Part shown: piece after piece, positions 17,772-26,805 of the stretch
Layout: each line of letters begins with the position of its first letter
Numbering within the stretch: the first letter of the stretch is position 1
Source: Bradymonas sediminis
GTDB taxonomy: Bacteria; Myxococcota_A; Bradymonadia; Bradymonadales; Bradymonadaceae
Assembly (NCBI RefSeq): GCF_003258315.1
Contig: NZ_CP030032.1
Span: 1,464,001-1,528,000, forward strand
DNA length: 64,000 nucleotides
Direction of reading: 5' to 3'
Notes under the pieces: model-generated
What the model saw: only the letters and a program-made list of their open reading frames with translations
Told to the model about the DNA's origin: nothing
Database searches by the model: none
Program-made: the position numbers and the translations under genes

Positions 17772-19349
17772 ATGCGCTATGAACATTTCATCGGCCTTCG
17801 CTATTTGATGGCCAAAAAACGCACCCAGGTCGTGTCGATCATTACGTTGATCTCGATCTGCGGTGTGACGCTGGGCGTGACGGCGATGATCGTCGTGCTC
17901 AGCGTGATGGGTGGCTTCAAAAAAGATCTTAAAGATAAGATCTTGGGCACCAAAGCGCATGCGGTCGTCACGCCCGCCGAGGGCGTCGACCTGCTCGACC
18001 CGGACGCAATTGCCGAGAGAATCCGCGCCATCGATGGTGTGACCGGGGCCGAGCCTTTTGTGCAATCCGACGTGATGGTCTCAAGCTCCACCAACCTCAG
18101 CGGGGTTGTGTTGCGCGGGATTCATCCCAAAAATATCGACGCGGTCAGCGACCTGCGCGCCGATATGGTTGAAGGAGAGCTTGAATATCTGCTGGACCCC
18201 AAGCCGCTTCTCGATTCGCTGGCCACGGAGCGAGACAAGCGCATCGACGAGATTCTCAAGCGCGTCAACGGCGGGCGAGATGAGCTCAACGACGCGAAAA
18301 AAGCGCTGGAACAGGAACGCAAGGGCGTCGACCCGGTCGAGAACCTCATCGATGAGCTCGAGGAGGAGGGCGGCTTGGACGCAGACGACGCCGAGATGGC
18401 CGGCGAGGATATCATGCCGCCCATCTTTGGTGATGCCCCCGAAGATCCGTTCTCGGACTCGGAGGGTTCCGAGGATTCGATGATGCCGTCGATCTTTGGC
18501 GACCCCGCCGAGGAAGCGGGCGACAGCGGCTCCGGGCGCACGGACGCCTCGGGCTACGGCGAAATCCCAGGGCTTTTGATCGGCCCCGAATTGGCCAAGA
18601 GCCTGCAGGCGGAGCTCGGCACCGAGCTCAACGTCGTCACGCCCGACGGCGGCATTGGCCCCACCGGCTCGATGCCGCGCAGCCGCCCGTTCCGCGTGGT
18701 CGGCATCTTCAAGACCGGCATGTACGAATACGACTCGAACTCGGCCTATACCGCGTTCGGCGACGCCCAGGCCTTTCTAAACCGCGCCGGCGCCTCGGGC
18801 ATCGAGGTCAAGACCATCGACTCCGAGAAGGCCGTGGCGATCGCCGACGTGATTCAGGCGCGCCTGGGGCCGACGGTCGAAGTCCTGGATTGGAAGGAGA
18901 TGAACTCCAGCCTCTTCTTTGCCCTGGAGCTCGAGAAGATCGGCATGTTTGTGGCGCTGCTTTTCATCATCCTGGTCGCCAGCTTCAGCATCGTCGCGAT
19001 GCTCATCATGATCGTCATCGAGAAGGGCCGCGACATCGCGATTCTGAAATCAATGGGCGTCCCCGACAGCGGAATCCGCCGGATTTTCATCGTCCAGGGG
19101 CTGGTCATCGGCGCAGTCGGTACCGGCGTGGGGCTGCTCATCGGGCTGGCCATCTGCTGGTATTTGAAAGTCTACGGCGTGCCGCTGAACTCGGAAGTCT
19201 ATTATATCTCCAAATTACCGGTCGAGATTAACCCGACCGAAATTCTGGCGGTGGTCCTGGCCACGCTTGGCATCAGCGGCGCCGCCACCATCTATCCGGC
19301 TTATCTGGCCTCTAAACTCAAACCGGTCGACGGATTACGTTATGACTGA
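17772..19349 (+). CDS. LolC/LolE-like lipoprotein-releasing permease with acidic insert
   Basis: 525-aa inner-membrane subunit of an ABC transporter that releases lipoproteins for transfer to the outer membrane. 'MRYEHFIGLRYLMAKKRTQVVSII' in essence and the first TM helix (about residues 22-48) are typical of LolC/E. The FtsX-type three-helix block is at the C-terminus ('ALLFIILVASFSIVAMLIM', 'ILKSMGV'). Usual length is about 400-415. The extra comes from an insert at about residues 125-255 that is charged and Asp/Glu-rich ('DADDAEMAGED', 'EDPFSDSEGSED') with two copies of 'MPxIFGD'. It overlaps lolD by 8 bp. A single LolC/E-type gene suggests a homodimeric transporter. Confidence 0.88.
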   Translation: MRYEHFIGLRYLMAKKRTQVVSIITLISICGVTLGVTAMIVVLSVMGGFKKDLKDKILGTKAHAVVTPAEGVDLLDPDAIAERIRAIDGVTGAEPFVQSDVMVSSSTNLSGVVLRGIHPKNIDAVSDLRADMVEGELEYLLDPKPLLDSLATERDKRIDEILKRVNGGRDELNDAKKALEQERKGVDPVENLIDELEEEGGLDADDAEMAGEDIMPPIFGDAPEDPFSDSEGSEDSMMPSIFGDPAEEAGDSGSGRTDASGYGEIPGLLIGPELAKSLQAELGTELNVVTPDGGIGPTGSMPRSRPFRVVGIFKTGMYEYDSNSAYTAFGDAQAFLNRAGASGIEVKTIDSEKAVAIADVIQARLGPTVEVLDWKEMNSSLFFALELEKIGMFVALLFIILVASFSIVAMLIMIVIEKGRDIAILKSMGVPDSGIRRIFIVQGLVIGAVGTGVGLLIGLAICWYLKVYGVPLNSEVYYISKLPVEINPTEILAVVLATLGISGAATIYPAYLASKLKPVDGLRYD

Positions 19350-20121
19350 CGGCACTGACACACTTCTGCAAGCCGCGCCCCAGGGCGAACCGCTTATCGA
19401 GATGCGCCAGTTGAGCAAGCGCTATTCGCTGCGCGGCAAGACGCTCACGGTGCTCGAGAAGATGGACTTTAACGTCTTCGGCGGCGACCGCATCGCGATC
19501 ATGGGGGCCAGCGGGGCGGGTAAAAGTACGCTATTGCAGGTGATTGGTACCCTCGACGAGCCCACCTCCGGCGAGATTGTCTTCGACGGCCAGCAGCTCT
19601 TCTCGAAGACGTCGCGTCAGCTGGCGGCGTTTCGAAACCACGAGGTCGGCTTCGTCTTCCAATTCCATCACCTCCTGCCGGAGTTCACGGCGCTGGAGAA
19701 TGTGATGCTCCCGGGGATGATCGCGCGCCAGAATCGAGAGAAGGTGCGCGCGCGCGCCGAGGAGCTCCTGGCGCAGGTCGGGCTGGCCGAGCGCATGCAG
19801 CACCAGCCCGGCGAGTTGTCGGGCGGGGAGCAGCAGCGCGTGGCGATCGCGCGCGCGCTCTTCATGAAACCGCGGCTGCTGTTGGCCGACGAGCCGACGG
19901 GAAACCTTGACCTGAAGACCGGGGCTGGGATACACGCAGTGCTGCGGGAGCTTAATGAGGAGACTGGGGTCACCGTGATCATCGCGACCCACGACCCTCG
20001 GCTCGCCCAAGAGATGCCGATTCAGCTCAAGCTTGAAAAGGGTCGCTTGTGGGCCATTGAGCCCGGCGACGACCGGGTCCGTGGACGCCTGGCGGATGAA
20101 TTGATTGATACTGCGCCCTGA
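19342..20121 (+). CDS. lolD: Lipoprotein-releasing ABC transporter ATPase LolD
   Basis: 259 aa from ATG 19342. Walker A 'GASGAGKST', Q-loop 'FQFHHLLPEFTALENVMLP', signature 'LSGGEQQRVAIARAL', Walker B 'LLLADEPTGNLD' and switch His 'IIATHD' are all present. This is the FtsE/LolD/MacB subgroup. The start codon overlaps the end of the permease gene, so the two subunits are translationally coupled. The C-terminus runs some 25 residues beyond the ATPase core. Next is bamA. Confidence 0.93.
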   Translation: MTDGTDTLLQAAPQGEPLIEMRQLSKRYSLRGKTLTVLEKMDFNVFGGDRIAIMGASGAGKSTLLQVIGTLDEPTSGEIVFDGQQLFSKTSRQLAAFRNHEVGFVFQFHHLLPEFTALENVMLPGMIARQNREKVRARAEELLAQVGLAERMQHQPGELSGGEQQRVAIARALFMKPRLLLADEPTGNLDLKTGAGIHAVLRELNEETGVTVIIATHDPRLAQEMPIQLKLEKGRLWAIEPGDDRVRGRLADELIDTAP

Positions 20122-20244
20122 ATCCGTGTTTAATATCGGATTTTTATGGCCATGAGCGCTGTTGAAATAGGCGCTGATAAATTATCGAATCGTATATGCT
20201 GAATGGATGATATAATTGTGCGTGCCGCGCACATAAGGAAACAC

Positions 20245-22845
20245 GTGAGTGTCGCTTTTCGCGCACGCCTCAGGGCGCATCTACATCAAGGCTGTCGCCA
20301 ACCTCTGCGCAGCAAGCGCCTTGGGGATTTGTCCCTGAGGAGCTCGCTGGTTTTGGGCATTTTTATGCTCATCGCCATGGGGTTCTCTTCTTCGGTCTCC
20401 GCTCAATCGCTCCCCGGAGGGGTGGGCGAGCCCACGGACCCACGCGCCAAGGGCATCAACGCACGCGAGCAGGCGAAGCTTGAGAGCTATCGCCCGGTTG
20501 GTGACGCGACGGTGCCCAAGGGCAAGGCCGGGCGCGAGGGCCAGACCATCGACGTCATCCAGGTCGTGGGCAACGTTCGGGTTGAGTCCGAGTCGGTGCT
20601 CCATAAGGCGACCAGCGCCGTCGGCCAGCCGCTGGATCTTGGGCGCATCTCCAAAGATATCCAATCCATCCACGGATTGGGGTATTTTAACGACGTGCAG
20701 GTCGACGCGACCACCACCGACGACGGCCAGCTTGTCGTCTCCTATATCGTCTCCGAGAAGCCGGCGATCGCCGAGATTCGCTACGAGGGCAACGAGGAGC
20801 TCGACCTCGAGGATATCGGCGAGGTCGTCGACCTTAAGCGCTTCGCCATCCTCGACATCGCGAAGGTCAAGAATAACGCCGAGAAGATCCGCGAGCTCTA
20901 TGCCTCCAAGGGCTATTATCTGGCGGAAGTCGACTATAAGCTCAGCCACAAAGAGGGGCGCGAAGACCTGTCGATCGTGACCTTCGAGATCAATGAATTT
21001 GCCAAGGTTGAGGTCAAGAAAGTGACCTTCCTGGGCAATGAGAATCTGGGCGACGACGAATTGAGCGCGATTATGGCCACGCGAGAGGGATCGTTTTTGT
21101 CCTTCTTAAGCGAAATGGGCACCTTCAAGGAAAAGGAGTTCGAGGCCGACCTTCAGCGCATCACCGCCTTTTATTACAACCACGGTTTCGTCGAGGTCAG
21201 CGTTAATATGCCCTCGATTCGCCTGTCTCGCGACAAGCGCTACCTCTATATCACCATCCGCATCGATGAGGGCGACCAGTATTCGGTGGGGAATGTGGAC
21301 GTGGAGGGCGACCTGCTCAGCGAGCGCGACGAGCTGATGGACCTGGTCTCGTTGGAGACCGACGCGGTCTTTAATTACGGCCAGATGCGCCAGGATATCG
21401 AGAGCCTGAGCAATCTGTACCGCAACGCCGGCTACGCCTACGTCAATATCACGCCGCTGACGCGCATGGATTCGACGAACCATACCGTCGACTTGAGCTA
21501 CGATATCAAGCAGGGCGCGCAGGTCTATTTCGGGCGTATCGAGATCGTCGGCAACCAGAAGACCCGCGATTATGTCATTCGTCGTGAGTTGCGGATCGAG
21601 GAGGGCGAGCTCTATTCGGCCGCCAAGATGCGCGCCAGTGAAGCGCGGGTCGGGCGCCTGGGGTATTTCGACAAGGTCGAGATTACCACCCAGCCCGGCG
21701 AGCGCCCGGACCTGATTAACGCGCGCATCGAGGTCAACGAGACCCGCACCGGCACCTTCCAGGTCGGCGCCGGTTTCTCGAGCACCGAGAGCTTTATCGC
21801 CAACGCCCAGATCTCCCAGGCGAACCTTCTGGGGCGCGGTCAAAACCTGTCGCTCCAATTCCAACTCTCGAGCATCCGCACGCTCTTTAATATCAAATTC
21901 ACCGAGCCCTGGCTGCTCGGAACGCGGTGGAATTCCTCGGTTAACCTCTATAATTTTGAGTACGCATTCCAGGACTTTATCCGCACCTCGACCGGTGGCG
22001 ACCTGACCTTTGGGTATCCGCTCTCGGAGGTCTTTGACCTGAACCTCGACGGTGATCTGGTCGCGTCGCTGACCTATAAATTGGAGAATGTCGACATTCA
22101 GCCTGGCGGGCGTAATGGCTCGCGCGGTGGCGCGGAGTCGAGCACGCTCTTCCAGGGCGGCTTTACCAGCAGCGTGCGCGGCGGACTCTTTTACGACAAC
22201 CGCGATAACGTGCGCTTTCCGACCTCCGGGCAATTTCATTCCGGCAAGGTGGAATTTGCGGACCGCCTGGTCACGTTAAGTCAAAACGAATACCTGAAGT
22301 TCGACTTCGAGACGCGTTGGTATTTCCCGATCGTGTGGGACTTTGTCTTAAGGCTTCAGGGTGAGTTGGGCTACGTGATGAACCCGGACCCCAAGGGAAC
22401 GGTCCCGCTCTTTGAGCGTTATTTCGTCGGCGGACCGAGCACCGTGCGCGGTTTTGAGCGCTATACGCTCGGGCCGATTCGGGAGGTCGCCTCGAATTCG
22501 AGCGACCCCGGTTCCTCTTTGGACGAGTTCCGTGTCGGCGGCAATAAGAGCCTGGTGTTTACGGCTGAGGTCGAGTTCCCGATCTTCACGGCCGCCGGCA
22601 TCAAAGGTGTTGTCTTCGCAGATATGGGCAACTCCTTTGATAATGACCAGAAATTTTCCCTGGTCCCGGACCTGCTCGCCGACCCGATTAACGACTATGA
22701 GGACGCGCTTCGCACGTCGGCTGGCTTCGGGATTCGATGGTTGAGCCCGATCGCTCCACTTCGTTTTGAATGGGGCTTCCCTTTGTCGCGTCTACGTGGA
22801 GAGCAGCCGATGGTCTTCGAGTTTAGTATCGCCAACGCGTTCTAA
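20245..22845 (+). CDS. bamA: Outer membrane assembly factor BamA (Omp85)
   Basis: About 866 aa. Inserts beta-barrel proteins into the outer membrane. GTG 20245 is preferred because AAGGA lies 7 nt before it; an ATG at 20203 has no clear RBS. The signal peptide is late ('SLVLGIFMLIAMGFSSSVSAQS'), with a long basic N-region. Five POTRA domains follow (about residues 85-440: 'VIQVVGNVRVES', 'EIRYEGNEEL', 'VTFLGNENL', 'VDVEGDLL', 'IEIVGNQKTRDYVIRREL'). The C-terminal barrel includes 'FSSTES', the 'VRGF' lid motif ('GPSTVRGFERY') and a terminal Phe. It sits in the order lolC/E-lolD-bamA-skp, a known outer-membrane gene arrangement. Confidence 0.93.
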   Translation: MSVAFRARLRAHLHQGCRQPLRSKRLGDLSLRSSLVLGIFMLIAMGFSSSVSAQSLPGGVGEPTDPRAKGINAREQAKLESYRPVGDATVPKGKAGREGQTIDVIQVVGNVRVESESVLHKATSAVGQPLDLGRISKDIQSIHGLGYFNDVQVDATTTDDGQLVVSYIVSEKPAIAEIRYEGNEELDLEDIGEVVDLKRFAILDIAKVKNNAEKIRELYASKGYYLAEVDYKLSHKEGREDLSIVTFEINEFAKVEVKKVTFLGNENLGDDELSAIMATREGSFLSFLSEMGTFKEKEFEADLQRITAFYYNHGFVEVSVNMPSIRLSRDKRYLYITIRIDEGDQYSVGNVDVEGDLLSERDELMDLVSLETDAVFNYGQMRQDIESLSNLYRNAGYAYVNITPLTRMDSTNHTVDLSYDIKQGAQVYFGRIEIVGNQKTRDYVIRRELRIEEGELYSAAKMRASEARVGRLGYFDKVEITTQPGERPDLINARIEVNETRTGTFQVGAGFSSTESFIANAQISQANLLGRGQNLSLQFQLSSIRTLFNIKFTEPWLLGTRWNSSVNLYNFEYAFQDFIRTSTGGDLTFGYPLSEVFDLNLDGDLVASLTYKLENVDIQPGGRNGSRGGAESSTLFQGGFTSSVRGGLFYDNRDNVRFPTSGQFHSGKVEFADRLVTLSQNEYLKFDFETRWYFPIVWDFVLRLQGELGYVMNPDPKGTVPLFERYFVGGPSTVRGFERYTLGPIREVASNSSDPGSSLDEFRVGGNKSLVFTAEVEFPIFTAAGIKGVVFADMGNSFDNDQKFSLVPDLLADPINDYEDALRTSAGFGIRWLSPIAPLRFEWGFPLSRLRGEQPMVFEFSIANAF

Positions 22846-22924
22846 TCGAAGCATCGAAGGCAGAGTTGCCGCGGCCGAAGACGCTCATCGCAATCAATCT
22901 TTTTTCTGACTTATTGGAGCAAAT

Positions 22925-23479
22925 ATGTTCGCTCAATCTAAAAGCAATCGCTCGTATCTTCACTATCTCCTCCAAATGGCGCTCGGCCTGGTGCTGGTGC
23001 TCGGCGTGACCGCCATGAGCGCGCCGGCCTTCGCCGCTGGACCTAAGATCGGCTATGTTGACCTGCAGCGCGCGCTCTCCGAGGTCGCCGAGGGAAAGGC
23101 CGCCAAGAAGCGGCTGAAGAAGGACTTTGACGCCAAACAAAAGAAGCTGACCGACAAGCAGAATAGCGTCAAAAAGCTCAAGGACTCGCTTGAGGCCGGC
23201 GCCGCCATGATGACCGACGACGCCAAGCGTCAGAAGGCCATGGAGCTGCAGCAGAAGATGGCCGAGTTGCAGCAGCTCTATATGGAGATGCAGCGCGACC
23301 TGGCGCAAAAAGAGGGCGAAGCGACGCAGAAGATCTTCAAAAAGATGGAGAAAGTTCTGCGTGGCATCGCCACCGAAAAGGGCTATGATCTCATCCTTGA
23401 GAAGAGCGAGTCCTCGGTGCTCTACGCCAAAGACTCGATGGACCTGACCAACGAATTAATCAAACGGTACGATAAATAA
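22925..23479 (+). CDS. skp: Periplasmic chaperone OmpH/Skp
   Basis: 184 aa. Holds unfolded outer-membrane proteins on the way to BamA. The signal peptide runs to 'APAFAAG', followed by 'KIGYVDLQRALSEVAEGKAAKKRL', the conserved Skp N-terminus. A long charged coiled-coil region (about residues 60-145) and a C-terminal strand ('YDLILEKSESSVLYA') complete the fold. It lies 79 bp after bamA. The stop codon abuts the GTG start of the next gene, so the three are probably cotranscribed. Confidence 0.93.
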   Translation: MFAQSKSNRSYLHYLLQMALGLVLVLGVTAMSAPAFAAGPKIGYVDLQRALSEVAEGKAAKKRLKKDFDAKQKKLTDKQNSVKKLKDSLEAGAAMMTDDAKRQKAMELQQKMAELQQLYMEMQRDLAQKEGEATQKIFKKMEKVLRGIATEKGYDLILEKSESSVLYAKDSMDLTNELIKRYDK

Positions 23480-25396
23480 GTGAGTATTTCAGCGCGTTAT
23501 TTTGGCCCGATTCTGCTGGTGTTACTGGCGACCTCCTCATGTGATTGCGAATCGCGTATTCGCTCCATGATTGGCGATAAGGGCAATCGCGTTGAAGAGG
23601 CAAAGAAGGCCGAGCAGCGTCGTGCGCCGAGCGAATCCTCGGCGCCGCGCGAGCAAGAGCCGAACGACTTCCCCGCCCAGGCGACCTTGCTCGAATTGGG
23701 CGGGGATTTGCGTCCCGTGAAGGGGACCTTGAGCAGCCCCACCGACCATGATTGGTTCGCGCTCACCTCACGCAATGGGGAGTCCTGGCAGGTCGAGCTC
23801 ACCGTCACACCGACCACGCCCACCCTGGACCTGATGGTCCTCGTCGAAGTCCCGGGCGCGCCCGGCGCGCCCACTGAATATCATATCACCGGGGCCGGCG
23901 AGCCCGAGGTCATCCCGATCCTCGCCGTCTCGGAGCAGCCGCAGCGCATTCTGATCCAGAGTGCTCCCGATGGGACCAGCGGCGACTACGAAATCTCCTT
24001 TAAAAAGCGACTCGCCGGCGGCGCCATTGAGGCCGAGCCGAATGACGAGGTCGACGCGGCCACCGCGTTCGAAGCCCCCGGGTTGATCGAGGGTTTTTAT
24101 GACCGCCCCAATGACCGCGATATCTTCTATGTCGCCCCGAGCCGCCTCGACGGGTCGCTGGTGAGCCTGCAAGTCACGCCCATCGATGGCATCGTGCAGA
24201 CCCTCCAGCTCTTTACGAGCCGGGATTTGCAGACGCCGTATCTGTCGATGCAAATCCCGCCGGATCGCTCCGCCGGCATCCCAAATTTGCGCGTGCCCCA
24301 GGGCGCGCTGGGCCTGTGGGTCGTGATGACGGCCGGCGAGAAATTCAACCGCCAGAAGAGCTACCAGCTTCAATTGCTGGCGCACCCGCCGGTCGATAAG
24401 GCGCTCGAAGAAGAACCGAATGATGCGGCGGCCTCGGCGCAGCAGATCAAGGTCGGAACGGCGCTGTCGGGGTATTTCCATACGCCCGAAGACGTCGATT
24501 ATTTTCGCGTCTACGTCGGCACTATCCCGAGCGCCGACGCCCCCGCGGTCGAAGAGAAGCCGGCGGAGGAGCCCACGCCCGAAGTTGGCGAGGGTGAGAC
24601 CGGTGAGCCGGGCGCAGAAGAGGACGAGGAGGTTGGTGAAACTGCGCAGCCCGTCGACCCTCTGGCGGCCGTCGCTGACAAAGACCCGATTAGGCATCTG
24701 TTGCGCGTGACCGCCAAGCCTACGCGCGAAGACGCGCGCATTGGTCTTGCGGTGCAGGGCTCCAGCGACGTGCTCACCTCCCAGCCCGGCGCCGAGGCGA
24801 TTCTGTGCAACCGAGTCGTCGAGGAGGGCGGATACCTCGAGTTGTCGCTTCGCCCCGTAGAATACCCCGAAGCAGGCCTTCAGCAGGACTTTGACTACGA
24901 ACTTGTGACCGAGGACCTCGCCAAAATCGAGGGCATCGAAGTCGAGCCGAATGACGCGACCGGGCAGGCCGATAAGTTATTGGAAGGCCAAAAGCGCGTC
25001 GGCTTCGTCGCGAGCGCTCAGGATGTCGATGTCTATGCGTTCGCGGTGCCGTTCCCTGCGCCGACGCCCGAGCCCGAGGCGAGTGACTCCGAAGAGGGCC
25101 AGGCGCCCGAACTCGACCTATTCGGCAACCCGCGGGGCGCAAAGCCTTCGGCCCCGGCGGCGCCCGCGTTTGAGACCCGCAAGGTCTCGCTTCGACTCGC
25201 GCCCAATCCCGCAAACCTTGCGTTTAAATTGCGCGACGACGAGGGCGGCCTGGTCGCCCAGGTCAACCGCGCCGGCGCCGGCGGCGAAGAGCGCCTGACA
25301 ATGGATCTTCCGTCAGGCCTCTATTTCGTCCACGTCAGTGGCACCCACACCAATAGTTGCGAACCCTACGAACTTACCTTCGATTTGCTCCCCTGA
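23480..25396 (+). CDS. Lipoprotein with four PPC-like 'EPND' beta-sandwich repeats
   Basis: 638 aa. GTG directly follows the skp stop (no gap), and the signal peptide 'FGPILLVLLATSSC' ends at a lipobox Cys. Four repeats start with EPND: 'EQEPNDFPAQA' (about 53), 'EAEPNDEVDAATA' (about 185), 'EEPNDAAASA' (about 312) and 'VEPNDATGQA' (about 490). Each is followed about 30 residues later by a G...D.D.(F/Y) element, as in bacterial pre-peptidase C-terminal domains. An acidic linker (about 350-395) separates repeats three and four. No enzyme domain is visible, so a surface scaffold or envelope-assembly role is inferred from its neighbours. Its 3' end overlaps the convergent next gene by 31 bp. Confidence 0.8.
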   Translation: MSISARYFGPILLVLLATSSCDCESRIRSMIGDKGNRVEEAKKAEQRRAPSESSAPREQEPNDFPAQATLLELGGDLRPVKGTLSSPTDHDWFALTSRNGESWQVELTVTPTTPTLDLMVLVEVPGAPGAPTEYHITGAGEPEVIPILAVSEQPQRILIQSAPDGTSGDYEISFKKRLAGGAIEAEPNDEVDAATAFEAPGLIEGFYDRPNDRDIFYVAPSRLDGSLVSLQVTPIDGIVQTLQLFTSRDLQTPYLSMQIPPDRSAGIPNLRVPQGALGLWVVMTAGEKFNRQKSYQLQLLAHPPVDKALEEEPNDAAASAQQIKVGTALSGYFHTPEDVDYFRVYVGTIPSADAPAVEEKPAEEPTPEVGEGETGEPGAEEDEEVGETAQPVDPLAAVADKDPIRHLLRVTAKPTREDARIGLAVQGSSDVLTSQPGAEAILCNRVVEEGGYLELSLRPVEYPEAGLQQDFDYELVTEDLAKIEGIEVEPNDATGQADKLLEGQKRVGFVASAQDVDVYAFAVPFPAPTPEPEASDSEEGQAPELDLFGNPRGAKPSAPAAPAFETRKVSLRLAPNPANLAFKLRDDEGGLVAQVNRAGAGGEERLTMDLPSGLYFVHVSGTHTNSCEPYELTFDLLP

Positions 25397-26682
25397 ATCC
25401 GCTGAATCATCACGCTCATGGCGATGAAGAATTGCCCCGGAGCGACGATGAAGAGGAAGTAGGGGAGGGCCGCGAAGAAGGCCATCATCATGGCGAAGAA
25501 GACGATAAAGTCGTTCTTCGTCAGGTATTTGAAGTTGCTCATCGCCCGCGTCAACGCGGTCGATTCGCTCTCTGACTTCGTCTCAAAACTCCACTCAAAG
25601 GCGAGCAGATCGCCGCGCTTGTTGGCGATGAGCCAGGTATAATAGGCGACCATCGAGACGAGCTTTCCGGCCACCGAGATGCCGCCGAGCCATAGCCAGG
25701 TCTCGGGCCCGAGGCTGTCGATGGGGAACTCGGCCGTGCGCCAGGCGCCGATGCCCAGGCCGCCGTAAAACAACACATCCTTAAAGTCGTCGCTCAGCGT
25801 GTCGAGCCACTCGCCGAGCAGGCTGAACTCGTATTTTATCCGCGCCAATTCGCCGTCCACGCCGTCCACCACCGAGTTGGTTTGGTAGGCGATGCCGGCG
25901 AGCACAAACCAGGTATAGCCGCCCATCGCGGCGCACACGGCCGCGATGATGCCCAGGCTAAAGGTCACGACCGAGATATGATTGGGGTGGATGCCTGTGT
26001 GCGCGATGCGCCGGCTGATGGCCAGGCTTATCGAGCGGTTGAGCAGGCGAGAGATGATGCCGTCGATATCCTTTCGGCAACTATTCCACAGGCGGTCCTC
26101 TGCGGCTTTTGCGCTGGGCAAATCGCTCACCGCGGCCTGCCATTTCTGGCTGGCCCGCACATCGACGGAGCCGGCGCGCGTGACGTCTGAGAGGGCCTCA
26201 AAGCCCGTCTCCCGCGCGCGTGTGAGCCATTGGGACACCAAAGGCGCGGGGATCTCGAGCAGGTGCGCCGGGTCGCCGTCGAGGGTCGAGAGGATGGGCC
26301 GCAGCTGTGCGCTCTGATCGGCGGCGTCGAGCTCTTTGGTGTGGATGAGTCCGCGGTCGTAGACCGTCGTGGAGCGGAGCACCAGAAGCGAGGCATCGCC
26401 CCTGGCGAGCGCGGCGTCGCGCGCGGCCGCCTGTAGCAGAAGATCGCTCAGGGCCGATGACTCGGTCTCGAAAACCGCGACCTCGATATCGAAATCAATG
26501 GCATTTGCGAGGGTTTCAATGGCCACGCGCCGGGCGGGAGAGGCCGCGATGATGGCGCGCTCGCAGCCGCTGACCTTGGCCAGGCGCACCGCGCGCTCAA
26601 GAAGCGACAAACCCGCCACGAGCAGACCCGGGTGGGCCGTGTCTGTGTGGCGGGTTGAATCAATAAGGGCAATCCAGCTCAT
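25366..26682 (-). CDS. CDP-alcohol phosphatidyltransferase with N-terminal nucleotidyltransferase-like domain
   Basis: 438 aa. The C-terminal half (about residues 205-430) is an integral-membrane CDP-alcohol phosphotransferase. Its motif is complete: 'DGVDGELAR', then eight residues, then 'GEWLDTLSDD', i.e. DxxDGxxARx8GxxxDxxxD. The N-terminal half (about 1-190) resembles a sugar-nucleotide transferase fold but lacks the usual glycine-rich 'LAAGxGxR' signature. The architecture recalls the fused inositol-1-phosphate cytidylyltransferase/di-myo-inositol-phosphate-phosphate synthase proteins, but the degenerate first domain makes that uncertain. It probably makes a phospholipid or phosphodiester compatible solute from a CDP-alcohol. 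Minus strand, convergent with the PPC lipoprotein. Confidence 0.82.
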   Translation of the reverse strand: MSWIALIDSTRHTDTAHPGLLVAGLSLLERAVRLAKVSGCERAIIAASPARRVAIETLANAIDFDIEVAVFETESSALSDLLLQAAARDAALARGDASLLVLRSTTVYDRGLIHTKELDAADQSAQLRPILSTLDGDPAHLLEIPAPLVSQWLTRARETGFEALSDVTRAGSVDVRASQKWQAAVSDLPSAKAAEDRLWNSCRKDIDGIISRLLNRSISLAISRRIAHTGIHPNHISVVTFSLGIIAAVCAAMGGYTWFVLAGIAYQTNSVVDGVDGELARIKYEFSLLGEWLDTLSDDFKDVLFYGGLGIGAWRTAEFPIDSLGPETWLWLGGISVAGKLVSMVAYYTWLIANKRGDLLAFEWSFETKSESESTALTRAMSNFKYLTKNDFIVFFAMMMAFFAALPYFLFIVAPGQFFIAMSVMIQRIQGSKSKVSS

Positions 26683-26805
26683 GGGTTTTGTACCGATTGG
26701 GAAATCTGGTTCGCAAAAGCGATCAACCCATGTTTTTGCTGCATGCGCGCAGGATGCGCAAGAGGCGTTTGTCTTGCGGCACCTGCGAGCCGCCCATCAT
26801 CCTGG

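Noticed and set aside
21106-22239. 377-codon minus-strand open frame
   Set aside because: Antisense of bamA; composition is typical of a mirror frame.
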